Shown piece by piece: positions 8,685 to 16,671 of a stretch of DNA of 54,028 nucleotides. Location of the stretch: contig NZ_QOZG01000015.1 in assembly GCF_003335045.1 (NCBI RefSeq), positions 1 to 54,028 of the forward strand, read 5' to 3'. The notes beneath the pieces are model-generated. The model saw only the letters and a list, made by a program, of their open reading frames with translations, was not told the DNA's origin and did no database searches. Source of the DNA: Paramesorhizobium salinisoli (GTDB lineage: Bacteria > Pseudomonadota > Alphaproteobacteria > Rhizobiales > Rhizobiaceae). Positions within the stretch are counted from its first letter, which is position 1. The number at the start of each line of letters is the position of its first letter. The position numbers and the translations under genes are program-made.

Positions 8685-9233
8685 ATGAGAAAACTGATCA
8701 TATGGGACATGGTGACTGTCGACGGCTTCTTCGAAGGTCCGGACAGGGACATCAGTTGGTTCGTCTTCGAAGAAGAACTTGAAAACTACATTCGTGAGAC
8801 CCAGGAAAACGCCGGCACGCTGATCTTCGGCCGCGTGACCTACGAGCTCATGGCCGCCTATTGGCCGTCCGAGCAAGGCTGGATCGCGGACTTCATGAAC
8901 AAGATCGAGAAGGTGGTCTTCTCGCGCACGCTGAAAAGCGCCGACTGGAACAACACGAAGCTCTTCAACGGCAATGTCGTGGAAGAAGTCTCCAAGCTGA
9001 AGGGCAGAGACGGCGGAGACATCTTCGTGTTCGGCAGCGCCGACCTCACGGCGACCCTGATGGAGCACGGCCTGATCGACGAGTATCATTTCGGGATCAA
9101 CCCCGTCATTCTCGGGAAAGGCTCGCCACTCTTCAAGAGCGGCCAGAACCGGATACCCCTGAAGCATCTGGAGACGAGGACGCTCAAGTCAGGTGTTGTC
9201 ATCCTCCAATATGCGCCGGAGAGCAGACAATGA
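8685..9233 (+). CDS. RibD C-terminal/dihydrofolate-reductase-like protein
   Basis: This 182-residue single-domain protein of the RibD_C family begins MRKLIIWDMVTVDGFFEG, has GTLIFGRVTYELMAAYWPS near residue 45 and ends with DIFVFGSADLTATLMEHGLIDEY and NPVILGKGSPLF. The fold binds NADPH and resembles dihydrofolate reductase; many stand-alone members are of unknown substrate. A strong GAGGAGG at 8674-8680 fixes the ATG at 8685, although the frame is open upstream. A C-terminal scrap of a paralogue lies immediately upstream, and another intact paralogue sits at 27810. Confidence 0.85.
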   Translation: MRKLIIWDMVTVDGFFEGPDRDISWFVFEEELENYIRETQENAGTLIFGRVTYELMAAYWPSEQGWIADFMNKIEKVVFSRTLKSADWNNTKLFNGNVVEEVSKLKGRDGGDIFVFGSADLTATLMEHGLIDEYHFGINPVILGKGSPLFKSGQNRIPLKHLETRTLKSGVVILQYAPESRQ

Positions 9234-9567
9234 CGATCGATCATTCTTTTGGTCAACCAGGCTTGTCGAAATCCCTGGCCGCGACCTGAACGTACTGATC
9301 AACCACAGTCATCCAACTGCTGGCGAAGTCCGTATCGTCGGCGAGGAGTCGTTCTCGCTTGATCCGCGATTGTTTTAAGGCACGACCGGATGGACTGGCC
9401 CCTAAGCCCACGGGCGCATGCGGGCAGCGGAGCTCTATTCGCAATGGCAGCAGGCAATATGCAGGATATGGAACCTTCTAAGTGGAGTTTAGCGCCGCTG
9501 CGGTCATGCGCAATGGCTCCTGACTGGAGACGGCGGCCAGATAAACGCAATCCCTGGCCGCAACGCG
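9234..9567. other. 334-base stretch with no supported gene
   Basis: Short frames are present on both strands, but none shows a recognisable domain, a ribosome site or family length. The stretch separates the plus-strand RibD_C gene from the 3' end of the minus-strand LysR gene. No clear terminator hairpin with a T-run was found. Confidence 0.4.
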
Positions 9568-10461
9568 TCATCTCCCGGGTCGCGCCTTAGCCAAATGCTG
9601 AAACAGGCTCTGCACCGGAGCAGACAAATGGGCGTCAGCCTTGACGCAGACCGACAGCCGCCGCTCCGCCCACTCGTCGGCAAGCCGGATAACGGCGATA
9701 TCAGCCGCGCGTTTGAGCCGCCGGGCGGCCGTCTCGGGAACAATCCCGATGCCGACGCCTGCGCCGGCCATCTGGCAAATCGCGTCGAAGCTGCGCAGCT
9801 TGACCCGATACTTCAGCCGCAGGCCCGCCGCCGCTGCCTGTGCGGCGATGTGATCGTGAAGCGCCCCGTCCAAAAGGCCCAGGAAATACCGATCCGCCAT
9901 CTCGGTCAGCCGAACCTGCCGCAGCCCGGTCAGATCGTCCCCCCGCGCGGTGACAACGACCAGCCGGTCCCGGGCGAAGGGGAGCAGGATCAGCCCTTCC
10001 TGCACCGCTGCATCGGAGAGAATGCCGATGTCCGCGAAGCCCGCCGCCACGCTGCGGGCGATTTCGATGCTCTGACGTTCCTTCAGATCGATGTCGATCC
10101 GCGGGTTGGCGGCCATCCATGGCGCAAGCCGCTGCGGCAGTAGTTCTACAAGAGAGGCGGTATTCGACAGAACCTGCAGTCTGGAGCGCAGGGCGATGGC
10201 ATATTCGCTGAGTTCTCCGCGCATGGCAGACATCTGCTGATGGATCAGACGCGCGTGATGAGCCAGCGCTTCGCCCGCCTCGGTCAGCGTCACGCCGCGA
10301 CGGCCCCGCTCCATCAGGCGGACGCCGCCGGCCAGTTCCATGTCGCGCAGACGTTCACTGGCGGCGGGCAAGGACAGGCCGGCATCCATCGCTCCATGGG
10401 TGATGCTGCCGGCGCCAGCCACGGCAAGGAACAAACGAAGGTCAGTCAGGTCGAAGCGCAT
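9568..10461 (-). CDS. LysR-family transcriptional regulator
   Basis: This 297-residue protein starts at MRFDLTDLRLFLAVAGAGS. The N-terminal winged helix has GLSLPAASERLRDMELAGG as recognition region and GVTLTEAGEALAHHAR at its end. The effector-binding domain follows from about residue 90 (LRSRLQVLSNTASLVE). It is divergent from the TauE/SafE transporter gene at 10559, the usual layout for a LysR protein controlling its neighbour. A dyad in the shared 97-base region is the probable operator. The in-frame start 18 bases upstream lacks homology and is rejected. Confidence 0.88.
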   Translation of the reverse strand: MRFDLTDLRLFLAVAGAGSITHGAMDAGLSLPAASERLRDMELAGGVRLMERGRRGVTLTEAGEALAHHARLIHQQMSAMRGELSEYAIALRSRLQVLSNTASLVELLPQRLAPWMAANPRIDIDLKERQSIEIARSVAAGFADIGILSDAAVQEGLILLPFARDRLVVVTARGDDLTGLRQVRLTEMADRYFLGLLDGALHDHIAAQAAAAGLRLKYRVKLRSFDAICQMAGAGVGIGIVPETAARRLKRAADIAVIRLADEWAERRLSVCVKADAHLSAPVQSLFQHLAKARPGR

Positions 10462-10509
10462 GCCTGCAACATATCCCACTTTAAGCCTCCGGAACAGCCG
10501 AAGCCTGAT

Positions 10510-10524
10510 TGCGGAAAATCCGCA
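10510..10524. promoter_or_regulatory. Dyad between lysR and the TauE-type gene (probable LysR operator)
   Basis: TGCGGA (10510-10515) and TCCGCA (10519-10524) form a perfect inverted repeat around AAA. The shape and the position, 35 bases before the transporter ATG in a divergent intergenic region, fit a LysR-type binding site. Confidence 0.5.
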
Positions 10525-10558
10525 TTGCCGAATGCCCGCATCGGCTTATGCAGGGGAC

Positions 10559-11308
10559 ATGTTGGACCTTAACTTTGCATTCCTCATCACCATCGTCGCC
10601 ACCTTTATTGCGGCGGGCATCGTAAAGGGCGTCACCGGCATGGGATTGCCCACCGTGGCCATGGGCATCCTCGGCGCCTTGCTGTCGCCGCTGGCCGCGG
10701 CGAGCCTGCTGATCGTGCCGTCAATGGTCACCAATCTCTGGCAGCTTATGGCCGGTCCACGCTTTACCACGCTGGCTCGGCGGATATGGCCCATGCTGAT
10801 GGCCAGCATGGCGGGCACCTTGATCACAGCGCCGCTGCTGACGGGAGGCAACATCGAGATGATGACGCTGGCGCTTGGCGCGACACTGGTCGCCTACGCG
10901 TTCTACACCCTGCTGGCCTGTCCGCTAAAGGTGCCTGCGGCCGGCGAGCGCTGGATGTCGCCCCTGATCGGCTTTGTCACCGGTCTGATTGCAGGAGCAA
11001 CGGGGGTTTTCGTGATCCCGGCGGTGCCCTATCTGCAAGCGCTCGGGCTGGAAAAGGACGATCTGGTCCAGGCGCTTGGCATGTCGTTCACGACATCGAC
11101 GATCGCGCTGGCGTTCGGGCTGGTCTTGCGGCAGGCATGGTCGGTGGACCAGCTCGCACTATCCGCGCTGGCGGTCGCCCCGGCTCTAATCGGGATGTGG
11201 CTGGGACAATTGCTGCGACAGACCATCAGCCCGGTCACCTTTCGGCGCTGGTTCCTGCTCGCTTTGGCGGTGCTGGGTGGAGAAATGGTCCTTCGCAGTG
11301 TCCACTGA
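10559..11308 (+). CDS. TauE/SafE-family membrane transporter
   Basis: This 249-residue integral membrane protein has about eight hydrophobic segments, beginning LNFAFLITIVATFIAAGIVKG. It has the two-repeat pattern of the TauE/SafE (DUF81) family: GVTGMGLPTVAMGILGALLSP in the first half and PLIGFVTGLIAGATGVFVIPA in the second. Members export sulfite, sulfoacetate or related organic anions; the substrate here is unknown. AGGGGA at 10552-10557 close to the ATG at 10559 supports this start rather than upstream in-frame ATGs. It is probably controlled by the divergent LysR gene. Confidence 0.85.
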   Translation: MLDLNFAFLITIVATFIAAGIVKGVTGMGLPTVAMGILGALLSPLAAASLLIVPSMVTNLWQLMAGPRFTTLARRIWPMLMASMAGTLITAPLLTGGNIEMMTLALGATLVAYAFYTLLACPLKVPAAGERWMSPLIGFVTGLIAGATGVFVIPAVPYLQALGLEKDDLVQALGMSFTTSTIALAFGLVLRQAWSVDQLALSALAVAPALIGMWLGQLLRQTISPVTFRRWFLLALAVLGGEMVLRSVH

Positions 11309-11514
11309 ACGCTTGAGATAAGCCAGTTCGACATACCCGCCGAGATAAATGAACGTCAGACTTTCTCAAATTATCGCCTGGCACCCGTCCGGAATCCCCG
11401 GTGAAGGACACGGGGAGCAATCTTATTCTGGGTGCCCTGGAGGACGTAATCGGCATAGGCTGCCCGCAGCTCTTGGTCGATGCATCTACGAATTACTCAT
11501 TCGCACGCCCGGTC

Positions 11515-12864
11515 TCAGTGCTGGGCTGGCGGCTCCACAGACACCAGCCGGGTCCCGGCTTGCAGGGTCGCGAGGAGAGGATCGATCGCAGCAGCAGCTG
11601 TGACGGCAACGCTCGACAATCCCAGCCATGGCGCCATCAGGCGAAGCTCTTCGATCAGTCGCTCAATCGTGTGTCCAGGTGCGTCGGGCTCAACATGCGC
11701 GCGCTGGACGATAAGGATGCCGGCCTTGCGATCCGCCTTCAGGTCCACCCGAGCGACGAGCTCCCCGTCGAGCAGGAACGGCAGTACGTAATAGCCGTGC
11801 TCTCGCTTGTGGGCGGGCGTGTAGATCTCGAGCCGATAGCGGAAGCCGAACAGTCTCTCCGTCCGCGGACGGTGCCAGACGAGCGGATCAAAGGGAGAGA
11901 GCAGCGCTGCACCCTCCATCTTGCGGCCAGCGCGCGCATCCTTGTGCAGATAGACCTGTTGCTTCCACCCGCGCACCCGCGTGGGGATGATCGTCCCCGC
12001 CTCGATCAATTGCTGGATTGGCAGGTGCACGTCTGCGGCGGGGATACGATAGTAATCGCGCAAATCATCCGCAGTTGCGATGCCGAGCGCCTCGGCCGAT
12101 CTGGCGAGAAGCGCCCGTCGCGCATCCACGCCGCATGGCGTGGGGAGCTGAAGGATGGCACGGGGCAAAACCCGCTCTGGCAGGTCATAGACGCGCTCGA
12201 AGCTACCCCGGCGGTGTGTCGCGGCGACCAAGCCAGCCCAGAACAGCCATTCGAGGACGTGCTTCGCATCACTCCACACCCACATGCCCTTTGAGGCCCG
12301 GCTACCCGCCACATCGGAGGCGGCGAGCGCCCCTTCGGCGCTGATGCGACTGAGCATGGCATCTGCTTGCGCCCGTTTTGCGCTTGCGAACGATTCGAGC
12401 TGCTTCCAAACGCCCTGGCCGCGAAGAGCGCGGGCCATGCGCCAGCGCAACAAGGGCTGGCAATCAATGGGCAGTACCGACGCCTCATGCCCCCAATATT
12501 CGAAGAAGCGCTTTGGCTTGGCGGCCACCACGGCATCCAGCAACGTGAGGTCGTATGAGCCCAGCCGAGAGAAGAGCGGCAGGTAATGCGCACGCACGAG
12601 GACGTTCACGCTGTCGATCTGGAGGAGGCCGAGCCGATCGATTGATCTCCGCAGGTGCGCCGCGCCGATATTACCGTCCCGGCGCAGGGCATTGAAGCCC
12701 TGCGCTGTCAGCGCGATGCGCCGCGCCTCGGAGAGGGAGATTTCTGACCTCAGGGCCGCTCTCCCGATATCTTGGCGATCAAGGTCCTCAGAACGTCCAG
12801 CATCAGTTTCGGCTCTTCCGGAGCCGCGACAGGGGGATTGTTGCAAGTGCGGTATAGGTAACAA
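11515..12864 (-). CDS. YcaQ-type winged-helix DNA glycosylase (interstrand crosslink repair family)
   Basis: The recognisable domain runs from LSEARRIALTAQGFNALRR (about residue 45) to the end and matches the HTH_42/YcaQ family of DNA glycosylases. It includes the QxD active-site motif in GLLQIDSVNVLVRAHYLPLFS and the conserved RFFEYWGHEASVLP. In E. coli, YcaQ excises alkylated bases and unhooks interstrand crosslinks. Length (about 405 residues without the doubtful N-terminal part) is normal. The start is uncertain: no in-frame ATG precedes the domain, TTG at 12864 is the longest option, and a CTG near the domain with GGGAGA upstream is possible. It stands alone, with no operon partner. Confidence 0.82.
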   Translation of the reverse strand: MLPIPHLQQSPCRGSGRAETDAGRSEDLDRQDIGRAALRSEISLSEARRIALTAQGFNALRRDGNIGAAHLRRSIDRLGLLQIDSVNVLVRAHYLPLFSRLGSYDLTLLDAVVAAKPKRFFEYWGHEASVLPIDCQPLLRWRMARALRGQGVWKQLESFASAKRAQADAMLSRISAEGALAASDVAGSRASKGMWVWSDAKHVLEWLFWAGLVAATHRRGSFERVYDLPERVLPRAILQLPTPCGVDARRALLARSAEALGIATADDLRDYYRIPAADVHLPIQQLIEAGTIIPTRVRGWKQQVYLHKDARAGRKMEGAALLSPFDPLVWHRPRTERLFGFRYRLEIYTPAHKREHGYYVLPFLLDGELVARVDLKADRKAGILIVQRAHVEPDAPGHTIERLIEELRLMAPWLGLSSVAVTAAAAIDPLLATLQAGTRLVSVEPPAQH

Positions 12865-12975
12865 TTCGCCGTATCATCTGCTGCTTTTCACAAGTTGCTG
12901 AAGCAAAGAGGCACCCAAGCAGATCGTTGTGGTCGTTGATTGTCAACTGCCGGAAAGTCACCGCCGCATGGCGGG

Positions 12976-13401
12976 TCAGGCGGCCAACGACAGGCGGACG
13001 TCGAGACCGTTGCGGGTGGCGTGCGAGTAGGGACACACAATATGTGCCTGCTCGATGAGTTCACGGGCCATGTCGGGATCGATGCCGGGCAGGGCGATGG
13101 TGAGCGCGACATCGAGGCCGAAGCCCTGGCCGTCATCGCGCTTACCGATGCCGACCGCAGCGGTGACGCTGCTGTTGTCGGCGATCTTTATCTTGCGCTG
13201 GCCGGCAACGAATTTGAGTGCGCCGAGGAAGCAGGCAGCATAGCCGGACGCAAACAATTGCTCGGGGTTGTTGCCGTCGCCGCCGGGACCGCCGAGTTCC
13301 TTCGGTGTGACAAGCGTGACGCTGAATGCGCCATCGGTGGTGGAAGCTTTGCCGGTACGGCCGCCCGTGGCGGAGGCTTCGGTACGGTAGAGGATGTTCA
13401 T
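12976..13401 (-). CDS. ohr: Organic hydroperoxide resistance protein Ohr (OsmC family)
   Basis: This 141-residue thiol peroxidase detoxifies organic and fatty-acid hydroperoxides. Both catalytic cysteines are present: Cys57 in ASGYAACFLGAL and Cys123 in IVCPYSHATRNG. The N-terminal LYRTEASATGGRTGKA and NNPEQLFASGYA are textbook Ohr sequence. A GGAG a few bases before the ATG at 13401 fixes the start. The gene is divergent from ohrR at 13543, and the intergenic region holds two TATCGCGATA-type palindromes, so repression by OhrR released by peroxide is expected. Confidence 0.95.
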   Translation of the reverse strand: MNILYRTEASATGGRTGKASTTDGAFSVTLVTPKELGGPGGDGNNPEQLFASGYAACFLGALKFVAGQRKIKIADNSSVTAAVGIGKRDDGQGFGLDVALTIALPGIDPDMARELIEQAHIVCPYSHATRNGLDVRLSLAA

Positions 13402-13429
13402 TGGGAGCTCCTTGTTAAGCACAATAACT

Positions 13430-13495
13430 ATTATCGCGATAATTCTATTTATCGCAAATGCCATTCGCTTGTCCAGCATAATTCTTATCGCGATA
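13430..13495. promoter_or_regulatory. Twin OhrR-type operators between ohr and ohrR
   Basis: ATTATCGCGATAAT (13430-13443) is a perfect 14-bp palindrome and TATCGCGATA recurs at 13486-13495. The centres are 54 bp apart, about five helical turns. One lies next to the ohr start, the other next to ohrR. Degenerate half-copies (TTATCGC at 13450-13456 and TTTCGCG near 13501) lie in and beside them. The layout fits divergent control by one dimeric MarR-type repressor. Confidence 0.75.
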
Positions 13496-13542
13496 TTTAT
13501 TTTCGCGGTTGAGACAGCTATATAAGGACCAAGGAGACTGGC

Positions 13543-14013
13543 ATGACCCGAAGTAAAGAGAGCAATCCCATGCCGCTGGATGACCAGCTCTGCTACGCCA
13601 TTTACTCGACGGGCATTGCCATCCAGCGCGTCTATAAGCCCTTGCTCGACGAGATGGGACTGACCTATCCGCAATATCTCGTGCTCAACGTGCTGTGGCG
13701 CGATGATGAGCAAACGGTCGGCGGTATTGCCGAAAAGCTGGCGCTGGAATCGAGCACGCTGACGCCTCTGCTCAAGCGGCTTGAAGCCGCGGGTCTCGTG
13801 CGCCGCACGCGGAATCCGGATAATGAGCGGCAGGTCGTCGTGGCGCTGAGCGACAAAGGTCGCGCGCTCAGGTCACGGGTCGGCTGCCTTGGCGAGGCAT
13901 TGCTCTCCGCTTCCGGGCAGAGCCCGGCACAATTAGGCGCCCTTAACAGGGACGTGAGAGCGCTTCGCGATGCGCTTTATGTCCATACCGGCGGCTGGAG
14001 CGCACCAGCGTGA
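13543..14013 (+). CDS. ohrR: OhrR-type MarR-family peroxide-sensing repressor
   Basis: This 156-residue MarR-family protein carries the redox-sensing cysteine Cys17 in DDQLCYAIYST. The winged helix spans about residues 45-105 (LTYPQYLVLNVLWRDDEQTV, SSTLTPLLKRLEAAGLVRR, and the wing RNPDNERQVVVALSDKG). In OhrR proteins, oxidation of this cysteine by organic hydroperoxides releases DNA. AAGGAGA before the ATG at 13543 supports this start; MPLDDQ nine codons later is an alternative. The pairing with ohr and the twin palindromes makes the assignment firm. Confidence 0.93.
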   Translation: MTRSKESNPMPLDDQLCYAIYSTGIAIQRVYKPLLDEMGLTYPQYLVLNVLWRDDEQTVGGIAEKLALESSTLTPLLKRLEAAGLVRRTRNPDNERQVVVALSDKGRALRSRVGCLGEALLSASGQSPAQLGALNRDVRALRDALYVHTGGWSAPA

Positions 14014-14340
14014 CCGGCGAGATAATGGAGCAGGCGGAAGGCGGCCCTCGCCTGGTGGAGCAGAGGCTCTCTATCTTTCACCACGGGCCCCGCTTGCGGT
14101 GTATAAAGCCACCCATTTTGGGCGCTGGCTGGACTATTCCTTCGCTCCCGGACTGATCGAGATGATCCGCTCAGGCTTCTCGACGATATAGCAACCGACA
14201 TCACTGCGGGCAGCCTGACCCAAGGCGTCACTGCGTGGGCCGCACTCCGGCGCCTTCACGAGGTCAAATCTCCCAATATCAAGGCGCCACGCTACCCGAC
14301 AAACGCCTGCAGGCTCCAATGCGAATTCCCGTAGAAGCCC
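14014..14340. other. Intergenic stretch before the siderophore locus
   Basis: About 330 bases between ohrR and the iron-box promoter. Short open frames occur on both strands, for example one ending FAPGLIEMIRSGFSTI at 14189, but none has a recognised domain or good ribosome site. I see no terminator with a clear T-run. Confidence 0.35.
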
Positions 14341-14352
14341 TGCAGCAATTTG

Positions 14353-14381
14353 TTGACAACAATTCTCATGTTATCTAACAC
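14353..14381 (+). promoter_or_regulatory. Promoter of the TonB receptor with RirA-type iron box (TGA-N9-TCA)
   Basis: TTGACA (14353-14358) and TAACAC (14376-14381) are 17 bases apart and form a likely sigma-70 promoter. TGA-CAACAATTC-TCA at 14354-14368 is an exact match to the iron-responsive operator TGA-N9-TCA used by the Rhizobiales iron repressor RirA, and it overlaps the -35 and spacer. Binding there would block polymerase when iron is plentiful. The same motif sits in the promoter of the facing biosynthetic operon. Confidence 0.7.
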
Positions 14382-14449
14382 CCTCGAACCGGCTGCATGA
14401 GCTCTTGGTCGTGCGAGCAAGAGTGATCGCTATTTTTTGAGGGGGCTTT

Positions 14450-16588
14450 ATGGAACTGCGTTTTGGACTGATAACCGTCTTGGCTCTGACGGTGAGTCGT
14501 GCTGCCGCCGCGCAGGATATCGTGCTGGAGCAGATTACCGTAAACACAGGCTCATCGACCTCAACGATAACCACCTTGCCGGGAGAATATTCGGGAGGAC
14601 AGGTGGCTCGTGGCGCTCGTCTGGGATTGCTCGGCAACCAGGACTTCATGAACACGCCGTTCAATATCACCGGCTACACCGCCGAGACGATCGAAAACCA
14701 GGGTGCAAAGACCGTTGCCGACGTGCTGGCCAACGATCCGTCCGTGCGAAGCACGCATGCATCCGGCGGCATGCTCGATTCCTTCTACGTCAGGGGCTTT
14801 CCCCTTGGTGAGGGGAACTTCGGCGAAATCGCCTTCGATGGCGTATATGGCGTTGCGCCGACCTATCGCCTGTTCACGGATTATGCCGAACGCGTCGAGG
14901 TGCTCAAGGGACCAACGGCACTCCTTTACGGCATTTCGCCGAACAGCAGCGTAGGCGGCACGATCAATATCGTGCCAAAGCGGGCTGGGGATGTCGATCT
15001 GACGCGAATTACCACGGATTACATGTCGGACCTCTACGGAGGCACCCATCTCGATGTTAGCCGTCGCTTCGGCGCGGATCGCCAGTTCGGCGTGCGCTTC
15101 AACGGCAGCTACCATGGTGGCGATACGCCGATCGACGATCAGACGCGCAAGGTCGCGGTTGGTGCCCTGGGGCTCGACTATGAGGGCGAGGGGCTGAGGG
15201 CGACGCTTGATATCATCGGCCAGAGGGAGGATTTCGACGCGCCGCAACGTCCTTTCTTCCCGCTCGCCGGCATAACGATTCCGGAGGCGCCCGATGGTCG
15301 CCTCAATATTCAGCGACCCTGGGAATGGTCGAAGAGCCAGGACTTCTCATGGCTGGGGCGGGTCGAATATGATCTGACCGACAATGTCACATGGTTTGCT
15401 GCGGTTGGCGGCGGCAACTCCCGTGTCGAGCGGCTTTTTGGCACTCCGACGCTCCTCAATTCGCGGGGCGATGTCAGCGTTACGCCGCAGAATGCTATTT
15501 TCGACGTCGGCAGGACGACAGCGGAGACAGGCGTACGCGCCAAGTTCGAGACGGCCGGCATAGATCATACGGTTACATTGCAGGCAAGCGGCCTTCGCCA
15601 AAGGCTTGACAGAGGCATCAACTCCGGGACAGTGCAATTCACCAATCTCTATGATCCTTTTCCACGCCCCGACCAAAACGTGCCGGAACCGGCTCGCGTT
15701 CCGAAGGTCTCCGAAAACACGTTCTACGGACTTGCTCTTTCCGACACGCTTTCCATGATGGACGACCGCCTGCTGGTCACGCTGGGAGGACGCTGGCAGC
15801 ACATTAATTCCGAAAACTTCAACGCGACTTCGGGCGCCGTCACCACCTCTTCCGATGAAGGCGCATTCACGCCGCTGGCCGGCATTGTCGTCAAGCCATG
15901 GGAAAATGTTTCGTTTTACGCCAATTACGCCGAAGGCCTCAGTGTCGGCGACAGTGCCCCGACAACGGCCATCAATGCGGGAGAAACCCTGCCTCCCTAT
16001 CGCTCGCGGCAATATGAAGTCGGCACGAAAGTCGATCTTGGCCAGATTGCCATGACCCTCAGTGTCTTCCAGATCGAAAAGCCTTTTGGGGAGTTGCAAA
16101 CCCGCGGAGGCGATCTCGTCTTTGTCGAAGGAGGAGAACAGCGCAATCGCGGTGTCGAACTCAATATTTTCGGCGAAGTGACGCCGGAGCTCCGGCTGCT
16201 CGGCGGCGTGACGTTCCTGCGGGGCGAACTGACGGAAACGGCGAACGCCGCGATACGCGGTAACAAGCCGATCGGTGTTCCGTCGCTACAGGTCAATCTG
16301 GGCGCGGAGTGGGATGCGCCGTTCCTGCCTGGACTGACGCTCGCCGGCAATGTCGTTCACACCAGCAAGCAATCCGTCAACACCGCGAACACCATGGAGA
16401 TCCCTTCATGGACCCGGCTCGACCTTGGAGCACGCTATCACACCGAGATCAGCAAGAGACCCGTCACTTTCCGGGCCGAAGTCGAGAATGTCTTCGATCT
16501 TGATTACTGGTCCGGCGTCGCAAGTTTCGGCACTCTTTCGCAAGGCGCGCCTTTAACGGTGAAGCTGTCGATGACGACGGATTTCTGA
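14450..16588 (+). CDS. TonB-dependent ferric-siderophore outer-membrane receptor
   Basis: This 712-residue outer-membrane protein imports a ferric siderophore. It has a signal peptide (about residues 1-21, ending AAAA before QDI), a TonB-box-like LEQITVNTG, a plug domain (NTPFNITGYTAETIENQGAKT, DSFYVRGFPL, VEVLKGPTALLYG, GGTINIVPKRA) and a 22-stranded barrel ending in an aromatic residue (LSMTTDF). GAGGGGG just upstream fixes ATG 14450. An iron box in its promoter and the convergent siderophore operon identify the likely ligand as the siderophore made next door. No signalling N-terminal extension is present, so control is by the iron box and not by an ECF sigma relay. Confidence 0.93.
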   Translation: MELRFGLITVLALTVSRAAAAQDIVLEQITVNTGSSTSTITTLPGEYSGGQVARGARLGLLGNQDFMNTPFNITGYTAETIENQGAKTVADVLANDPSVRSTHASGGMLDSFYVRGFPLGEGNFGEIAFDGVYGVAPTYRLFTDYAERVEVLKGPTALLYGISPNSSVGGTINIVPKRAGDVDLTRITTDYMSDLYGGTHLDVSRRFGADRQFGVRFNGSYHGGDTPIDDQTRKVAVGALGLDYEGEGLRATLDIIGQREDFDAPQRPFFPLAGITIPEAPDGRLNIQRPWEWSKSQDFSWLGRVEYDLTDNVTWFAAVGGGNSRVERLFGTPTLLNSRGDVSVTPQNAIFDVGRTTAETGVRAKFETAGIDHTVTLQASGLRQRLDRGINSGTVQFTNLYDPFPRPDQNVPEPARVPKVSENTFYGLALSDTLSMMDDRLLVTLGGRWQHINSENFNATSGAVTTSSDEGAFTPLAGIVVKPWENVSFYANYAEGLSVGDSAPTTAINAGETLPPYRSRQYEVGTKVDLGQIAMTLSVFQIEKPFGELQTRGGDLVFVEGGEQRNRGVELNIFGEVTPELRLLGGVTFLRGELTETANAAIRGNKPIGVPSLQVNLGAEWDAPFLPGLTLAGNVVHTSKQSVNTANTMEIPSWTRLDLGARYHTEISKRPVTFRAEVENVFDLDYWSGVASFGTLSQGAPLTVKLSMTTDF

Positions 16589-16595
16589 CCAGACG

Positions 16596-16637
16596 CGTGC
16601 CGGTCACTGCTGCCAGGTGGCCGGCACGGGATTTTTT
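16596..16637 (+). terminator. Rho-independent terminator after the TonB receptor
   Basis: CGTGCCGG (16596-16603) pairs perfectly with CCGGCACG (16621-16628). A T-G wobble and CAC/GTG extend the stem to about 12 pairs. A run of six T follows at 16632-16637. It lies eight bases after the receptor stop and separates it from the convergent operon. Confidence 0.8.
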
Positions 16638-16671
16638 AATTTCGCCTCCCGAAGGACTTCCATCGCCCGCC

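Noticed and set aside
13970-14191. Possible small gene after ohrR (73 codons)
   Set aside because: It overlaps the end of ohrR, has no ribosome site and shows no recognisable domain.
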